A stretch of DNA of 41,206 nucleotides from Candidatus Zixiibacteriota bacterium (GCA_040752815.1 JBFMGC010000014.1:22245-63450), one strand, 5' to 3'; positions 25,438 to 33,628 are shown, numbered from the stretch's first letter. The notes: generated by a model from the letters alone, not told the origin. Numbers and translations are program-made.

Positions 25438-25563
25438 CGGGCCGCTTAGTCTGCTCAGACCGGCCAAAGATGACTGTACCGGCGATGCTGTGCCCGGCAG
25501 ATGCCCACATCTGCCGAGAGGCGAGGCCCGCCGCCTGAGCTGCAACCGAGCAGGCAGATACAA

Positions 25564-25917
25564 ATGCTGATCACCGTCTGCAAATCCAAAATCCACCGCG
25601 CCACGATCACCGAGGCCAATCTCAACTATGTCGGGTCGTTGACTATCGACGAGAACCTGATGAAGCTGGCCGATCTGGTTGAGTTCGAACGGATTTCGAT
25701 TGTCAACGTGAACAACGGCGAGCGGTTCGACACCTATGTCATCCGCGGTGAGCCGGGGAGCGGCACGATTACGCTCAATGGGGCCGCCGCGCGCAAGGGG
25801 CAGCCGGGGGACCTGATCATCATTATCGCCTGGGCCTTGATCGACAAGAAAGAGGCGGCCACATTCAAGCCGGCCGTGGTCCATGTCGATCAGAATAACA
25901 GGCCGACCAGGAAGTAA
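25564..25917 (+). CDS. panD: Aspartate 1-decarboxylase
   Basis: 117 aa from ATG 25564. The upstream frame to 25501 has no homology and crosses a hairpin. The enzyme makes beta-alanine from aspartate. It self-cleaves between G24 and S25 ('YVGSLTID'), giving the pyruvoyl group. K9 in '[11 protein letters not shown]', 'RFDTYVI' and '[20 protein letters not shown]' are conserved. With panC it supplies the beta-alanine half of pantothenate. Confidence 0.95.
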   Translation: MLITVCKSKIHRATITEANLNYVGSLTIDENLMKLADLVEFERISIVNVNNGERFDTYVIRGEPGSGTITLNGAAARKGQPGDLIIIIAWALIDKKEAATFKPAVVHVDQNNRPTRK

Positions 25918-25964
25918 ACGTCGGCGCCCGGCGCCGAACTTCAGCTTACATCGGGTAGGAAAGT

Positions 25965-26705
25965 TTGACACGCAAGAAATCTGCAATTGTCCTCGCGGCA
26001 GGCAAGGGAAAGCGGATGAAATCCGACCTGCCCAAAGTGCTGCACGAGATCAACGGTCAGCCGATGATTCGGCTGCTGTTGGACACGCTCATCCCTGTCG
26101 GCTTTGATCACCTGGTTTTGGTTATCGGGCATAAGGCGGACTTGGTGCGCGAGGCCTTGGCGGATTATCCGGTGACGTTTGTTCTTCAGGAGCGCCAGCT
26201 TGGCACGGCCCACGCCGTCAGCATGGCAAAGGACAAGCTGGCCAGATTCGACGGTACCACTCTGGTGGCGGCCGGCGATGTGCCGTTTCTGTCGCGATCC
26301 TCAATCGACCGGCTTTTCGGGATCCATGAGAAATCGGGGGCGGCGGCGACCTGTTTATCGGCTGTCTTTGACGATCCGACCGGGTACGGTCGTATCGTGC
26401 GCAAACACGGTACCGATCTGATCGAGGAAATAATCGAGCACAAGGACGCCACTCCTGATGTCCTGAAAATCAGAGAGATAAACACCGGCACATTCTGTTT
26501 TGACAACCGGCTGCTGTTTGAGGCGATCGAGCAGATCGACTGCGCGAACGTCCAGCAGGAGTACTATCTGACTGACGCTGTGCGGATACTCAATCAAAAG
26601 GGTTATCCGGTCGCGGTCGTGCAGGCGCCCGACCCGGATGAAGTCCGCGGGGTGAACTCGGTCGAGCAGTTGCGCGAGTTAGCAGAAAAATTCGCCGGTG
26701 ACTGA
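25965..26705 (+). CDS. Stand-alone GlmU-type uridylyltransferase
   Basis: 246 aa, starting at TTG 25965 with AGGAAAG just upstream. Residues 7-33 hold the Rossmann-like NTP motif 'VLAAGKGKRMKSDLPKVLHEINGQPM'. 'LQERQLGTAHAV', 'AAGDVPF', 'GYGRIV', 'EINTGTFCFD' and 'NVQQEYYLTDAV' match the N-terminal half of GlmU (GlcNAc-1-P uridylyltransferase). The C-terminal left-handed beta-helix acetyltransferase half of bifunctional GlmU is absent, and the sequence after the stop is noncoding. It may act with a separate acetyltransferase, or use another sugar-1-P. A true glmU role is likely but not proven. Confidence 0.85.
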   Translation: MTRKKSAIVLAAGKGKRMKSDLPKVLHEINGQPMIRLLLDTLIPVGFDHLVLVIGHKADLVREALADYPVTFVLQERQLGTAHAVSMAKDKLARFDGTTLVAAGDVPFLSRSSIDRLFGIHEKSGAAATCLSAVFDDPTGYGRIVRKHGTDLIEEIIEHKDATPDVLKIREINTGTFCFDNRLLFEAIEQIDCANVQQEYYLTDAVRILNQKGYPVAVVQAPDPDEVRGVNSVEQLRELAEKFAGD

Positions 26706-26756
26706 AAGAAACAGACGTTTTTTGCCAACCGGCCGACCGGTGGAGCGTTATAACTA

Positions 26757-26828
26757 GCGTAGGGCAGGTCCCCGTGGACCTGTCGATAGCGGCAGGAAGC
26801 CCGTCACTGGCGGGCACCTGCCCTACGC
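26757..26828. repeat. 72-bp element with perfect 13-bp inverted ends (family C)
   Basis: GCGTAGGGCAGGT (26757-26769) is the exact inverse of ACCTGCCCTACGC (26816-26828). The interior carries further small stems. It resembles a MITE or REP-like unit. No target-site duplication is obvious. Confidence 0.7.
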
Positions 26829-26910
26829 CAACCGGAAAACGGTTCCACTTTTTTTGATTGACGTATGCGTCGGGCCGCGCTAATATAATGCTGGGATTGG
26901 AGATAACGCC

Positions 26911-27396
26911 ATGAAACGGATAGTCGCCACAGCCCTCTTGACACTCGCTCTAACCGGCGCGCCGGCTGCGCAGCAGGCCGATGTTGCGTCGCTCAAGGAC
27001 TCCCAGGCCAACGCCGCAACCGGATTCGGTCTGAATCCGGCCGGCACGCCGTTTTCTCTGATCGACCTCTCGCGCATCAAGTGGTCAAACAGCTACTCTG
27101 TAGCGTTTTTCAGCGGCGGTGGTTCATCGGGATCGGTGGGCCTGTGGAGCACCACAATGGATTATGTAATCTCTTCTAAATTGCACTTGGCAATAAACTT
27201 AGGTGTTCTGCATAACCCCGGCTCCCTGTGGGGTCGGGCCGAATCTGAGGCCAGCTTCCTGCCCGGCTTCCGGCTCGATTATCGTCCGTCGGATAAGGTG
27301 CTGATGTCTCTTAGCGTACAGCGCGGAATCGGCTACTATGATCCCTACTACGGGCGGCCATACGGCGGCCGGTGGAGTCCCTTTCTAATTGAGTGA
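26911..27396 (+). CDS. Small exported protein of unknown function
   Basis: 161 aa with a signal peptide (1-20, 'ALLTLALTGAPAAQ'). The mature part has alternating hydrophobic residues, aromatic pairs and 'GRPYGGRWSPFLIE' at the end, which could form a small beta-barrel or surface-exposed strands. No family is recognised. GGAG about 8-12 nt before ATG can serve as Shine-Dalgarno. Confidence 0.55.
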   Translation: MKRIVATALLTLALTGAPAAQQADVASLKDSQANAATGFGLNPAGTPFSLIDLSRIKWSNSYSVAFFSGGGSSGSVGLWSTTMDYVISSKLHLAINLGVLHNPGSLWGRAESEASFLPGFRLDYRPSDKVLMSLSVQRGIGYYDPYYGRPYGGRWSPFLIE

Positions 27397-27456
27397 AAAA
27401 CCTGATGGCCCGTTCTCTTCGAGTTTTCTCAGACCCAAGCTTCCCCCGACAACCCA

Positions 27457-27975
27457 ATGTTTAACCGCAAGCGCTCGCATCCGGCGGCGCCATCGCCGGA
27501 CAGCATTCCGCAGGCAACTCCTCGGTACCGCCGACTGTCTCGGATTCTGGACGTAGCGTTATTGCTGGGATGCGTTGCGGTAGTAGTGTACCTCGGCGTG
27601 AGAGCCTATCCGGTTGCCGGCGGCTACTCGCTGGAAAAACCGACCCCGCACCATCAGGTGCGTCTGCAAATCGTCGATGCATCCGGAAAGCTGGGAGGAA
27701 TTAAGCAATTGGCGGAACAAATTGAGGCTGTTTCCGATTTAGAAATCGAAGTCTCCATTGTAGAAACGAAGCGGTTCGATACCCGTCAGATTTCGAAGTC
27801 GTTCCTGCTTTCGCGCGTTGACGACTTGGCGGCCTGTCGCATCTTAGCCGAGCGGCTCGGAATGGAGCCCGGTGAGGTCGAGTATAAACCCCTGGAGAAC
27901 AATCGTGAGGTAATCACCGCCACGCTGGTAGTCGGCGCCGACGGCATCCGCCCTGCCGTGGTGGCGTCGAAATAA
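27457..27975 (+). CDS. Membrane protein with LytR C-terminal-like domain
   Basis: 172 aa. One membrane segment at about residues 33-50. The extracytoplasmic part has 'VRLQIVDASGKLGGIKQLAEQIE' and 'ACRILAERLGMEPGEVEYKPL', the strand-helix pattern of the LytR_C domain. It lies 21 bp upstream of rsfS, an arrangement seen in other bacteria, so it is probably in the same transcript. The exact role is unknown, probably cell-envelope related. Confidence 0.65.
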   Translation: MFNRKRSHPAAPSPDSIPQATPRYRRLSRILDVALLLGCVAVVVYLGVRAYPVAGGYSLEKPTPHHQVRLQIVDASGKLGGIKQLAEQIEAVSDLEIEVSIVETKRFDTRQISKSFLLSRVDDLAACRILAERLGMEPGEVEYKPLENNREVITATLVVGADGIRPAVVASK

Positions 27976-27996
27976 ACAGGAGATTCAGATCGCAAT

Positions 27997-28353
27997 TTGA
28001 GAAAACTTTCCCCGCTTGCTCTCGCCCGTGCGGCCGGTCGGCTCGCTCTCGAAAAAAAAGGTTTCGATGTCAGAATACTCAAGCTCAAGGACTTGTCATC
28101 CGTCTGTGACTACTTTGTTATCGCTTCGGGCGAGGCCGATATCCATGTACGGGCGATCGCGGAAGAGATTTACGACGGCCTGGCTGACCTGGGCCAAAAG
28201 CCAACTTACCGCGAGGGTCAGCGCGAGGGCAATTGGGTATTGCTTGACTATATCGATGTAGTTGTGCATGTTTTCTATGAACCAACCCGGCGCTTCTATG
28301 CTCTGGAGAGACTGTGGGGCGATGCCCCGGTCGAAGAACTCTCGGACGACTGA
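27997..28353 (+). CDS. rsfS: Ribosome silencing factor
   Basis: 118 aa starting at TTG 27997, with AGGAG about 20 nt upstream. RsfS (Iojap family) binds ribosomal protein L14 and blocks 30S-50S joining in slow growth. Conserved segments: 'KGFDVRILKLKDLSSVCDYFVIASGEADIHVRAIAEEI' and 'EGNWVLLDYIDVVVHVF...RRFYALERLWGDA'. Length is normal. Followed 15 bp later by rho. Confidence 0.93.
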   Translation: MRKLSPLALARAAGRLALEKKGFDVRILKLKDLSSVCDYFVIASGEADIHVRAIAEEIYDGLADLGQKPTYREGQREGNWVLLDYIDVVVHVFYEPTRRFYALERLWGDAPVEELSDD

Positions 28354-28368
28354 GGAAAGGTAACCTGT

Positions 28369-29652
28369 TTGGAAACAAAAACTGATAACAAAAACTCCGC
28401 AATGGAACTGGCCGAGCTGAAGAAGAAGACGATCGCCGAGCTTCTCGCGGCGGCCGAGGCGCTGGATATCCCCGGGGTGTCCGGCTTGCGCAAGTCCGAG
28501 CTGATCTACAAGATCATGGAGGCTCAGTCCACCGGCAGCGAGGGCATGATTTTCGCCGAGGGTGTTCTGGAGACCATGGAGGAGGGGTACGGTTTCCTCC
28601 GCTCGCCGGACTACTGCTACCTGCCCGGCCCGGATGATATCTACGTGTCACCGTCGCAGATCAAGCGCTTCGACCTCCGCACCGGCGATACCATCTCCGG
28701 CCAGGTGCGTCCGCCCAAGGATAACGAGCGGTATTTCGCGCTGCTCAAGATCGAGGCGGTCAACTACGACGATCCGGATGTTGCCAAGCACAAGACGCTG
28801 TTCGATAACCTGACCCCGCTCTATCCGGACAAGGCGTTCAAGCTCGAGGTGGGCCAGCAGGAAGTCACCACTCGCATCATCGATCTTATGTGCCCGATCG
28901 GCCGGGGCCAGCGTGCGCTGATTACGTCGCCGCCTAAAGCCGGCAAGACGATCATCCTGCAGAAGATCGCGCAGGCGATCACTGCCAATCATACCGAAGT
29001 CAAGTTGATCGTGCTTCTTATCGACGAGCGCCCCGAAGAGGTCACCGACATGCGCCGCTCGGTCAAGGGCGAGGTGATATCCTCTACTTTCGACGAACCC
29101 GCCGAGCGCCACGTGCAGGTTGCCAAGATGGTTTTGGAGAAAGCCAAGCGCCTGGTCGAGCACAAGCAGCACGTGGTTATCCTGCTCGATTCCATTACCC
29201 GCCTGGCCCGCGCCCATAACGCGGTGGTGCCGCACTCAGGCAAGATTCTTTCCGGCGGTGTCGATTCCAACGCCCTGCACATGCCGAAACGGTTTTTTGG
29301 CGCGGCGCGCAATATCGAAGAAGGCGGCTCGCTCACGATTATCGGCACGGCGCTGATCGAGACCGGCTCGCGCATGGACGAGGTCATTTTCGAGGAGTTC
29401 AAGGGCACCGGCAACATGGAGATGGTGCTGGACCGTCGCCTGGCGGAACGGCGCATTTACCCGGCGATGGACATCAACCGGTCCGAGACTCGCAAGGAGA
29501 ATCTGCTGCTGGAAGAGGATGTGCTGTCCAAGCTGTATATCCTGCGGCGGTTCCTGGCGGAGATGAATCCGATCGAGTCGATGGAGTTCCTCCTGGGCCG
29601 CATCCAAAAAACCGAGAGCAACCGCAAATTCCTGGCCTCGATGAAGGATTAG
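28369..29652 (+). CDS. rho: Transcription termination factor Rho
   Basis: 427 aa from TTG 28369, with AAAGG about 8 nt upstream; an ATG at 28402 is the alternative and lacks an SD. N-terminal Rho_N ('[34 protein letters not shown]'), RNA-binding OB fold ('[26 protein letters not shown]') and RecA-like motor with Walker A '[10 protein letters not shown]' and Walker B '[16 protein letters not shown]'. The Q-loop and R-loop ('[11 protein letters not shown]', '[14 protein letters not shown]') are intact. Length matches the E. coli protein. Confidence 0.97.
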   Translation: METKTDNKNSAMELAELKKKTIAELLAAAEALDIPGVSGLRKSELIYKIMEAQSTGSEGMIFAEGVLETMEEGYGFLRSPDYCYLPGPDDIYVSPSQIKRFDLRTGDTISGQVRPPKDNERYFALLKIEAVNYDDPDVAKHKTLFDNLTPLYPDKAFKLEVGQQEVTTRIIDLMCPIGRGQRALITSPPKAGKTIILQKIAQAITANHTEVKLIVLLIDERPEEVTDMRRSVKGEVISSTFDEPAERHVQVAKMVLEKAKRLVEHKQHVVILLDSITRLARAHNAVVPHSGKILSGGVDSNALHMPKRFFGAARNIEEGGSLTIIGTALIETGSRMDEVIFEEFKGTGNMEMVLDRRLAERRIYPAMDINRSETRKENLLLEEDVLSKLYILRRFLAEMNPIESMEFLLGRIQKTESNRKFLASMKD

Positions 29653-29783
29653 TCGGGCGGGTTGGCTTCATACCCGCTATGGGACGATTTCGGGACTAAC
29701 AGGACGTTGTGGACGAGCACCTCGGATCGAGAGCAGATGTCGGGTTTCTCGCTCAAGTGGTCAATGCTCGGAACCCGACCTAC
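29653..29783 (+). repeat. 131-bp unit with hairpin GCGGGT...ACCCGC and family A copy A3
   Basis: Begins right after the rho stop. GCGGGT pairs with ACCCGC around a 9-nt loop (29657-29677), and the 45-bp family A hairpin is at 29739-29783. Confidence 0.65.
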
Positions 29784-29849
29784 AACGCTATCCTCATACA
29801 ACAGGTAGCCCACAGCTTGCTGCGGGTACGTTTTTCTTTTAGAGGATTG

Positions 29850-29980
29850 TCGGGCGGGTTTGCTTCATGCCCGCTATGAGATGATCTCGGGGCTAACAGG
29901 ACGTTGTGGACGAGCAGCTCGGATCAAGAAAAGATGTCGGGTTTGCCGCTCCATTGGATAATGCGGCGAACCCGACCTAC
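29850..29980 (+). repeat. 131-bp unit, second copy, with family A copy A4
   Basis: Same layout as the unit at 29653. The family A core (29936-29980) has inner arms GCCGC and GCGGC, which pair perfectly although both differ from the copy at 29739. Confidence 0.65.
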
Positions 29981-30000
29981 AGTCTGAGAGCGCCAAGTTC

Positions 30001-30049
30001 GTAGTGGCAGAACTACCTCGGCCGAAGCGGCCGAGGGGTTCTGTCCTAC
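30001..30049. repeat. Family C-type palindrome with GTAG...CTAC ends
   Basis: GTAGTGGCAGAAC at the left and GTTCTGTCCTAC at the right, enclosing CCTCGGCC-GAAGC-GGCCGAGG. Near-identical in plan to the right hairpin at 24720-24766, with different stem bases. Confidence 0.6.
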
Positions 30050-30405
30050 CGCTTCTTCGTGTACTTCGGTTGGTATAGCTCCACTTTGATGTCGCCGGGC
30101 ATCATGAGGTGGGTGACGAAACCGTAACCGTGATCTTCAATGTCGTCCACGAACTGCACGCCGCGAGATTTCAGCTCCGCAACTGTTGCGTTGATGTCGT
30201 CACAGTAGAACGAGATATACGGTTGTCCCGACGGCTGCCCGTTGGCCGGGTCGTCCGGGTGGCAACCCATGTCGGCCTCGGGCAAGTTGAATGTCAGCCA
30301 GCCGTCGCCGACATCGGTGTAAGAGAACCGGAGTTTGTCACGAATGAACGCCCGCAGCTCCTCCGGCTGCGACGTAAAGAACATCGTATGTACGCCTTTG
30401 ATCAT
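30046..30405 (-). CDS. VOC-family (glyoxalase/bleomycin-resistance-like) protein
   Basis: 119 aa from ATG 30403-30405, with a strong Shine-Dalgarno GAAGGAGA 5 nt upstream that decides the start; the frame further up only runs through repeats. Fold features: 'VHTMFFTSQPEELRAFIRDKLRF', 'GWLTFNLPEADMG', 'PYISFYCDDINATVAELKSRGVQF' and 'GFVTHLMMPGDIKVELYQP'. H6 and E109 could be metal ligands. Single-domain VOC proteins act on diverse small molecules, so no substrate is named. It is flanked on both sides by hairpin repeats, and its stop codon falls inside the element at 30001-30049. Confidence 0.85.
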   Translation of the reverse strand: MIKGVHTMFFTSQPEELRAFIRDKLRFSYTDVGDGWLTFNLPEADMGCHPDDPANGQPSGQPYISFYCDDINATVAELKSRGVQFVDDIEDHGYGFVTHLMMPGDIKVELYQPKYTKKR

Positions 30406-30925
30406 CGGGTCTCCTTCAGGTTGTGTCAGCCCAAGCCAAAGATGCGGTGTTTGGATCGAGGAGGGCAACGATTTTGGTCTCGTGGTCTTGTAAGGATGCT
30501 GAATCCAATTCCAGCGCAAGCGCTGGGGCACCAGACCGGAACCTCCCGCACACGATGAGGTGTCGGGTTTCTCGCTCAAATGGTCCATGCTCGGAACCCG
30601 ACCTACAGCACTGACCGATATACAGGAGCGCAACCAGAGAGGGGCAGACCAGGAGGCCAGCCGCCCACGCTCCAGCCGAGTCTCGTAAGGCTGGTTTGCT
30701 TCATACCCGCCATGAGATGAACGTTGCACTTAATGTATCGTTGTGCACGGAGCACTAAAGACCCACCCGCAAGCGGGTGAGCCACCAAGCGGGAGCTCTG
30801 CCGCCCACGGTTACGCTGGGGCACCAGCACCAGCTGCGCATCGGAGCTTTTATCTTGTTGCTCATCCAATCCCGCAGCATCATAATCAGTTACGGATGAC
30901 ATGAACTCGGTCTGCATATCAGCCG
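30406..30925. other. Repeat-rich noncoding block upstream of ftsE
   Basis: 520 bp. Contains hairpin CCAGCGC-AA-GCGCTGG (30511-30526), family A copy A5 (30562-30606), a partial copy of the GCGGGT...ACCCGC element near 30690-30713, hairpin ACCCACCCGC-AA-GCGGGTGA (30761-30780) and GCTGG-GGCA-CCAGC (30828-30841). The motif GGCACC or GCCACC follows several of these. Promoter for the ftsE operon must lie near its end but is not identifiable. Confidence 0.65.
30562..30606 (+). repeat. Family A 45-bp hairpin repeat, copy A5
   Basis: Outer arms GTCGGGTT and AACCCGAC, inner arms CTCGC and GCTCG, ending CTAC. Same plan as the copies at 18581, 18829 and 29739. Confidence 0.7.
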
Positions 30926-31603
30926 ATGGGTACAATTATCATGAAAGAGCCGGTCGTTGAGCTTACAAATATCCACCAGCGCGTTGAACGCGGCGGCTTT
31001 CTCTTTCGCGGCTTGAATCTCAAGCTCGAATCCGGCTGCTCCGCGGTGATCGCCGGCGCGTCGGGCTCCGGTAAAACCACACTGGTCGAGATGATGCTCG
31101 GCCTTCGCACACCGGAGCAGGGGCAGGTGCTCATGTTCGGCCAGTCACTGTTTCCGCTGCGACGCCGGATTGTCCGCCAGGTCCGCCGACAGATCGGCGG
31201 GGTGGGCGGGCCGTTCGGCCTTGTGCCGACATTGACGGTAGCGGAGAATATCACCCTGCCGCTGGTTCTCAACGGCGAGCACAAGCGCGCCCAGCAGGAG
31301 CGGCTGTTTCGTATGCTCTCCGAGTTCTCCCTGCTGAAACTGGCCGCCAAGTACCCGCGGCATTTGACACGCGTGGAGACCATGCTGGTCCAGTTCGCCC
31401 GCGCCGCGATTGCCGATCAGCCGCTCATACTGGTCGATGAACCGTCGGCCGGTCTCGATTCGACCAGTTACCAGCGGGTGATCGAATCGCTCGTGAAAGT
31501 GGCGCTGTCGGGCAGCTCGATGCTCATACTCGCGTCGCAGCCCCCGCCGGGAGAGATTCCACACAGCCGGACTTACTTTCTTCGCAACGGGGTCCTGGAA
31601 TGA
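30926..31603 (+). CDS. ftsE: FtsE-like ABC protein with degenerate ATPase motifs
   Basis: 225 aa; ATG 30926, or 30941 for a start at M6; neither has a clear Shine-Dalgarno. Walker A is intact (G44-x4-G-K50-T51, 'GASGSGKTT'), as are Walker B with catalytic Glu ('LILVDEPSAGLD', E172). Three other conserved parts are lost. The Q-loop is 'GGVGGPFG' (91-98) where FtsE has a Gln ('VFQD'). The signature is 'LTRVE' (147-151) instead of LSGG(E/Q). The H-loop is 'LASQP' (202-206) with Gln where His is expected. ATP binding is likely, but normal hydrolysis is doubtful. It overlaps ftsX by 4 bp, which is why I call it FtsE rather than another ABC protein. Confidence 0.8.
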   Translation: MGTIIMKEPVVELTNIHQRVERGGFLFRGLNLKLESGCSAVIAGASGSGKTTLVEMMLGLRTPEQGQVLMFGQSLFPLRRRIVRQVRRQIGGVGGPFGLVPTLTVAENITLPLVLNGEHKRAQQERLFRMLSEFSLLKLAAKYPRHLTRVETMLVQFARAAIADQPLILVDEPSAGLDSTSYQRVIESLVKVALSGSSMLILASQPPPGEIPHSRTYFLRNGVLE

Positions 31604-32460
31604 GCCGGGCGGCGCACACGGCCATGCGCGTGGGCCGCAACCTGCGTCACAATGCCGGGACTGCGGCGGCCTCGCTGTTATCACTTACCCTGCTGTTTCT
31701 TCTTTTTGATTTCTTCTGGATCGCCGCCGGAACTGCCGATCGCTTCTATCGTGATCTTCTCTCCGAACTTCGCGTGGAGGTGTTCGTTGACGAGGCGGTG
31801 TCGGATTCGACCCTTACCGGCATAGCCGATTGGGTGATGCAGATCGACGGTGTAATCAATTGCGAACTCATCTCCCGCGACCTGGCCCGGCAGCGCCTGG
31901 CCGACATGGTGGGCACCGATCTTCTCGTGGGATACGAACAAACCAACCCGCTGCCGCGCTCGTATATGTTGACCGTACAGGATGATTTCCGCAACGGCGC
32001 CGCCATGGCGAAGTTGGAACAAGGTTTGAGAACGATTGCCGGGCTGAGCGAAATACACTACAGCCGCGAATGGCTGGACAAGGCCGAGCGGGCCAAGGAG
32101 GTCATATTCCAAATCGGCCTGGTGCTCGGAGTGCTGATATTCGCAGGAGCGCTTGTCAGCTCGGCCAACAACATTCGTCTGATGACCCGTGCCCAGGCGG
32201 TCGGGTTCCGCCAGATGCTGCTCTTGGGAGCCGGGCGCGTCTTTCTTTCTCTGCCATTTCTGATTGAAAGCTTCCTGATAAGTGGTGTCGCCGCGCTCCT
32301 GGGCTGGGCGCTGATCTTTTATGGCCGCACGCGGATCGGTCTGGCCCAAATCGATATCGTCTTTCCGTCGACAAATGAGATAGCATTGTTCTGTGCAGGC
32401 GCGGCTCTGCTTGGCGCTGTAAGCGGGCTGCTCGGACTGCGCAAGATGCTGAGAGATTAG
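31600..32460 (+). CDS. ftsX: FtsX-like membrane protein
   Basis: 286 aa. Four membrane helices fit FtsX: about residues 23-43, 169-190, 216-240 and 262-282. The large extracytoplasmic part between the first two (about 50-165) includes 'ELRVEVFVDEAVSDSTLTGI' and 'PLPRSYMLTVQDDFRNG', where FtsX contacts its hydrolase activator. 'SSANNIRLMTRAQAVGFRQMLLLGAGR' is the typical cytoplasmic loop after the second helix. It starts inside the end of ftsE and is followed after 1 bp by the EnvC-like gene. Confidence 0.88.
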   Translation: MSRAAHTAMRVGRNLRHNAGTAAASLLSLTLLFLLFDFFWIAAGTADRFYRDLLSELRVEVFVDEAVSDSTLTGIADWVMQIDGVINCELISRDLARQRLADMVGTDLLVGYEQTNPLPRSYMLTVQDDFRNGAAMAKLEQGLRTIAGLSEIHYSREWLDKAERAKEVIFQIGLVLGVLIFAGALVSSANNIRLMTRAQAVGFRQMLLLGAGRVFLSLPFLIESFLISGVAALLGWALIFYGRTRIGLAQIDIVFPSTNEIALFCAGAALLGAVSGLLGLRKMLRD

Positions 32461-32461
32461 T

Positions 32462-33628
32462 ATGACGGTGCGAATGTGCGGTGCAATCGCGACGGTTGTC
32501 TTCGTTCTGTCGGGAGTCGTCCGAGCTGATGACGAATCCGCCGACATCCTCCGGCAGAAAGTAGAACTGGAAAAAATCCAGAAGGATGTCGACGCCGGAC
32601 AGCGTCGCCTTGACTCGCTTGAAGCCGAGCAAGGCAAGGTGCTGAAGGCGATCGGCAAGTACGATGAGCGCATCGCGTCGGACCGCCAGGTCCTTCGTCG
32701 CCTGAACAAACAGCTAAGCCAGTTGCAGGCCGATATCAAGCGGGGCGATTCCCTCCTGAACGCCTACCGTGAGCAGTATGATCGCCGTCAGCGGCGGTAT
32801 CTCGGCAACATTCGCCAATTCTACGCCCTGGCGAGGAAGCCGATGAAAGCGTTCACTGCTGATCCCAACGAAGAACTGGAGTACAACCGCAAGATCGTCT
32901 ATCTGACGGCGCTGGCGGATTTCGAATCCGGTACGGTCAGAGATGCGTCTGCGATGGTGGACCAGTCGGCGGTTCAGCTTGGTGATATGAGCGATCGCCA
33001 AAAACAGATCTCGACTCTGAAAAAAGAGCGCGAGACCAGCCGCGCCCTGGGCGAGTCCCAGAAGCAGCGCCAGGAGAAGAGTCTCGACCAATTGCGCCGC
33101 AAGAGCATGGCCGAGGCCGACCGGGTGATCAGCCTTCGCCAGGCGGCCGAGGAGATGCAGAATATTCTGGAGCGACTCGAAAAAGCCCGCCTGAGCCGAC
33201 CGACCCCACAGGCCGATAAGGGACCGTCGGCGTTCGCCGCCCTGCAGGGGAAGCTGCTCGCGCCGTGCCGAGGGAAGATCGTGGTCAATTTCGGCGAACA
33301 GGTCGATCCGGTTACTCGCCTGCGATCGTTCTCACCCGGGGTTTCCATACGGGCGAGACCCGGGGCCGATATTGATTGTGTGGCGTCGGGCACGGTGGCG
33401 TATTCGGGTAATTTGCGCGGTTACGGGAATTTTGTTATCATCAATCATGATCACCAGTTCTACAGCACCTATGCCGGTCTCGGCGAGATATTGGTGTCCG
33501 AGGGCCAGTTTGTGGCGTCGCGGACGAGACTCGGCCGCGCCGCCAAGGATGGTGTAGTCAGGTTTGAACTGCGTAACGGACGTGAACCGCTCGACCCGGT
33601 GAAGTGGATTCAGATTGAGTCGCTTTGA
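32462..33628 (+). CDS. EnvC-like murein hydrolase activator with degenerate LytM domain
   Basis: 388 aa. Signal peptide 1-22. Residues about 30-250 are a long coiled coil ('EKIQKDVDAGQRRLDSLEAEQ', 'LKKERETSRALGE'). The C-terminal LytM/M23 domain (about 265-388) has lost the zinc site: 'SPGVSIRARPG' replaces the H-x-x-x-D motif, 'YAGLGEI' replaces 'YAHL', and 'VRFELR' replaces 'HxH(F)E'. Degenerate LytM domains are the rule in EnvC and NlpD, which switch on amidases rather than cut peptidoglycan. It lies next to ftsX, the known partner of EnvC, which supports that role. Its last 14 bp overlap holB. Confidence 0.88.
   Translation: MTVRMCGAIATVVFVLSGVVRADDESADILRQKVELEKIQKDVDAGQRRLDSLEAEQGKVLKAIGKYDERIASDRQVLRRLNKQLSQLQADIKRGDSLLNAYREQYDRRQRRYLGNIRQFYALARKPMKAFTADPNEELEYNRKIVYLTALADFESGTVRDASAMVDQSAVQLGDMSDRQKQISTLKKERETSRALGESQKQRQEKSLDQLRRKSMAEADRVISLRQAAEEMQNILERLEKARLSRPTPQADKGPSAFAALQGKLLAPCRGKIVVNFGEQVDPVTRLRSFSPGVSIRARPGADIDCVASGTVAYSGNLRGYGNFVIINHDHQFYSTYAGLGEILVSEGQFVASRTRLGRAAKDGVVRFELRNGREPLDPVKWIQIESL

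Larger units (their letters stand above)
29653..30045. other. Repeat-rich noncoding block after rho
   Basis: 393 bp. It contains two 131-bp near-copies (29653-29783 and 29850-29980), the hairpin CCCACAGC-TT-GCTGCGGG (29812-29829), and a family C-type palindrome at 30001-30049. No coding sequence is supported. Confidence 0.7.

Noticed and set aside
30406-30729. N-terminal extension of the VOC frame
   Set aside because: It translates repeat DNA, while ATG 30405 has a perfect Shine-Dalgarno and a typical VOC N-terminus.
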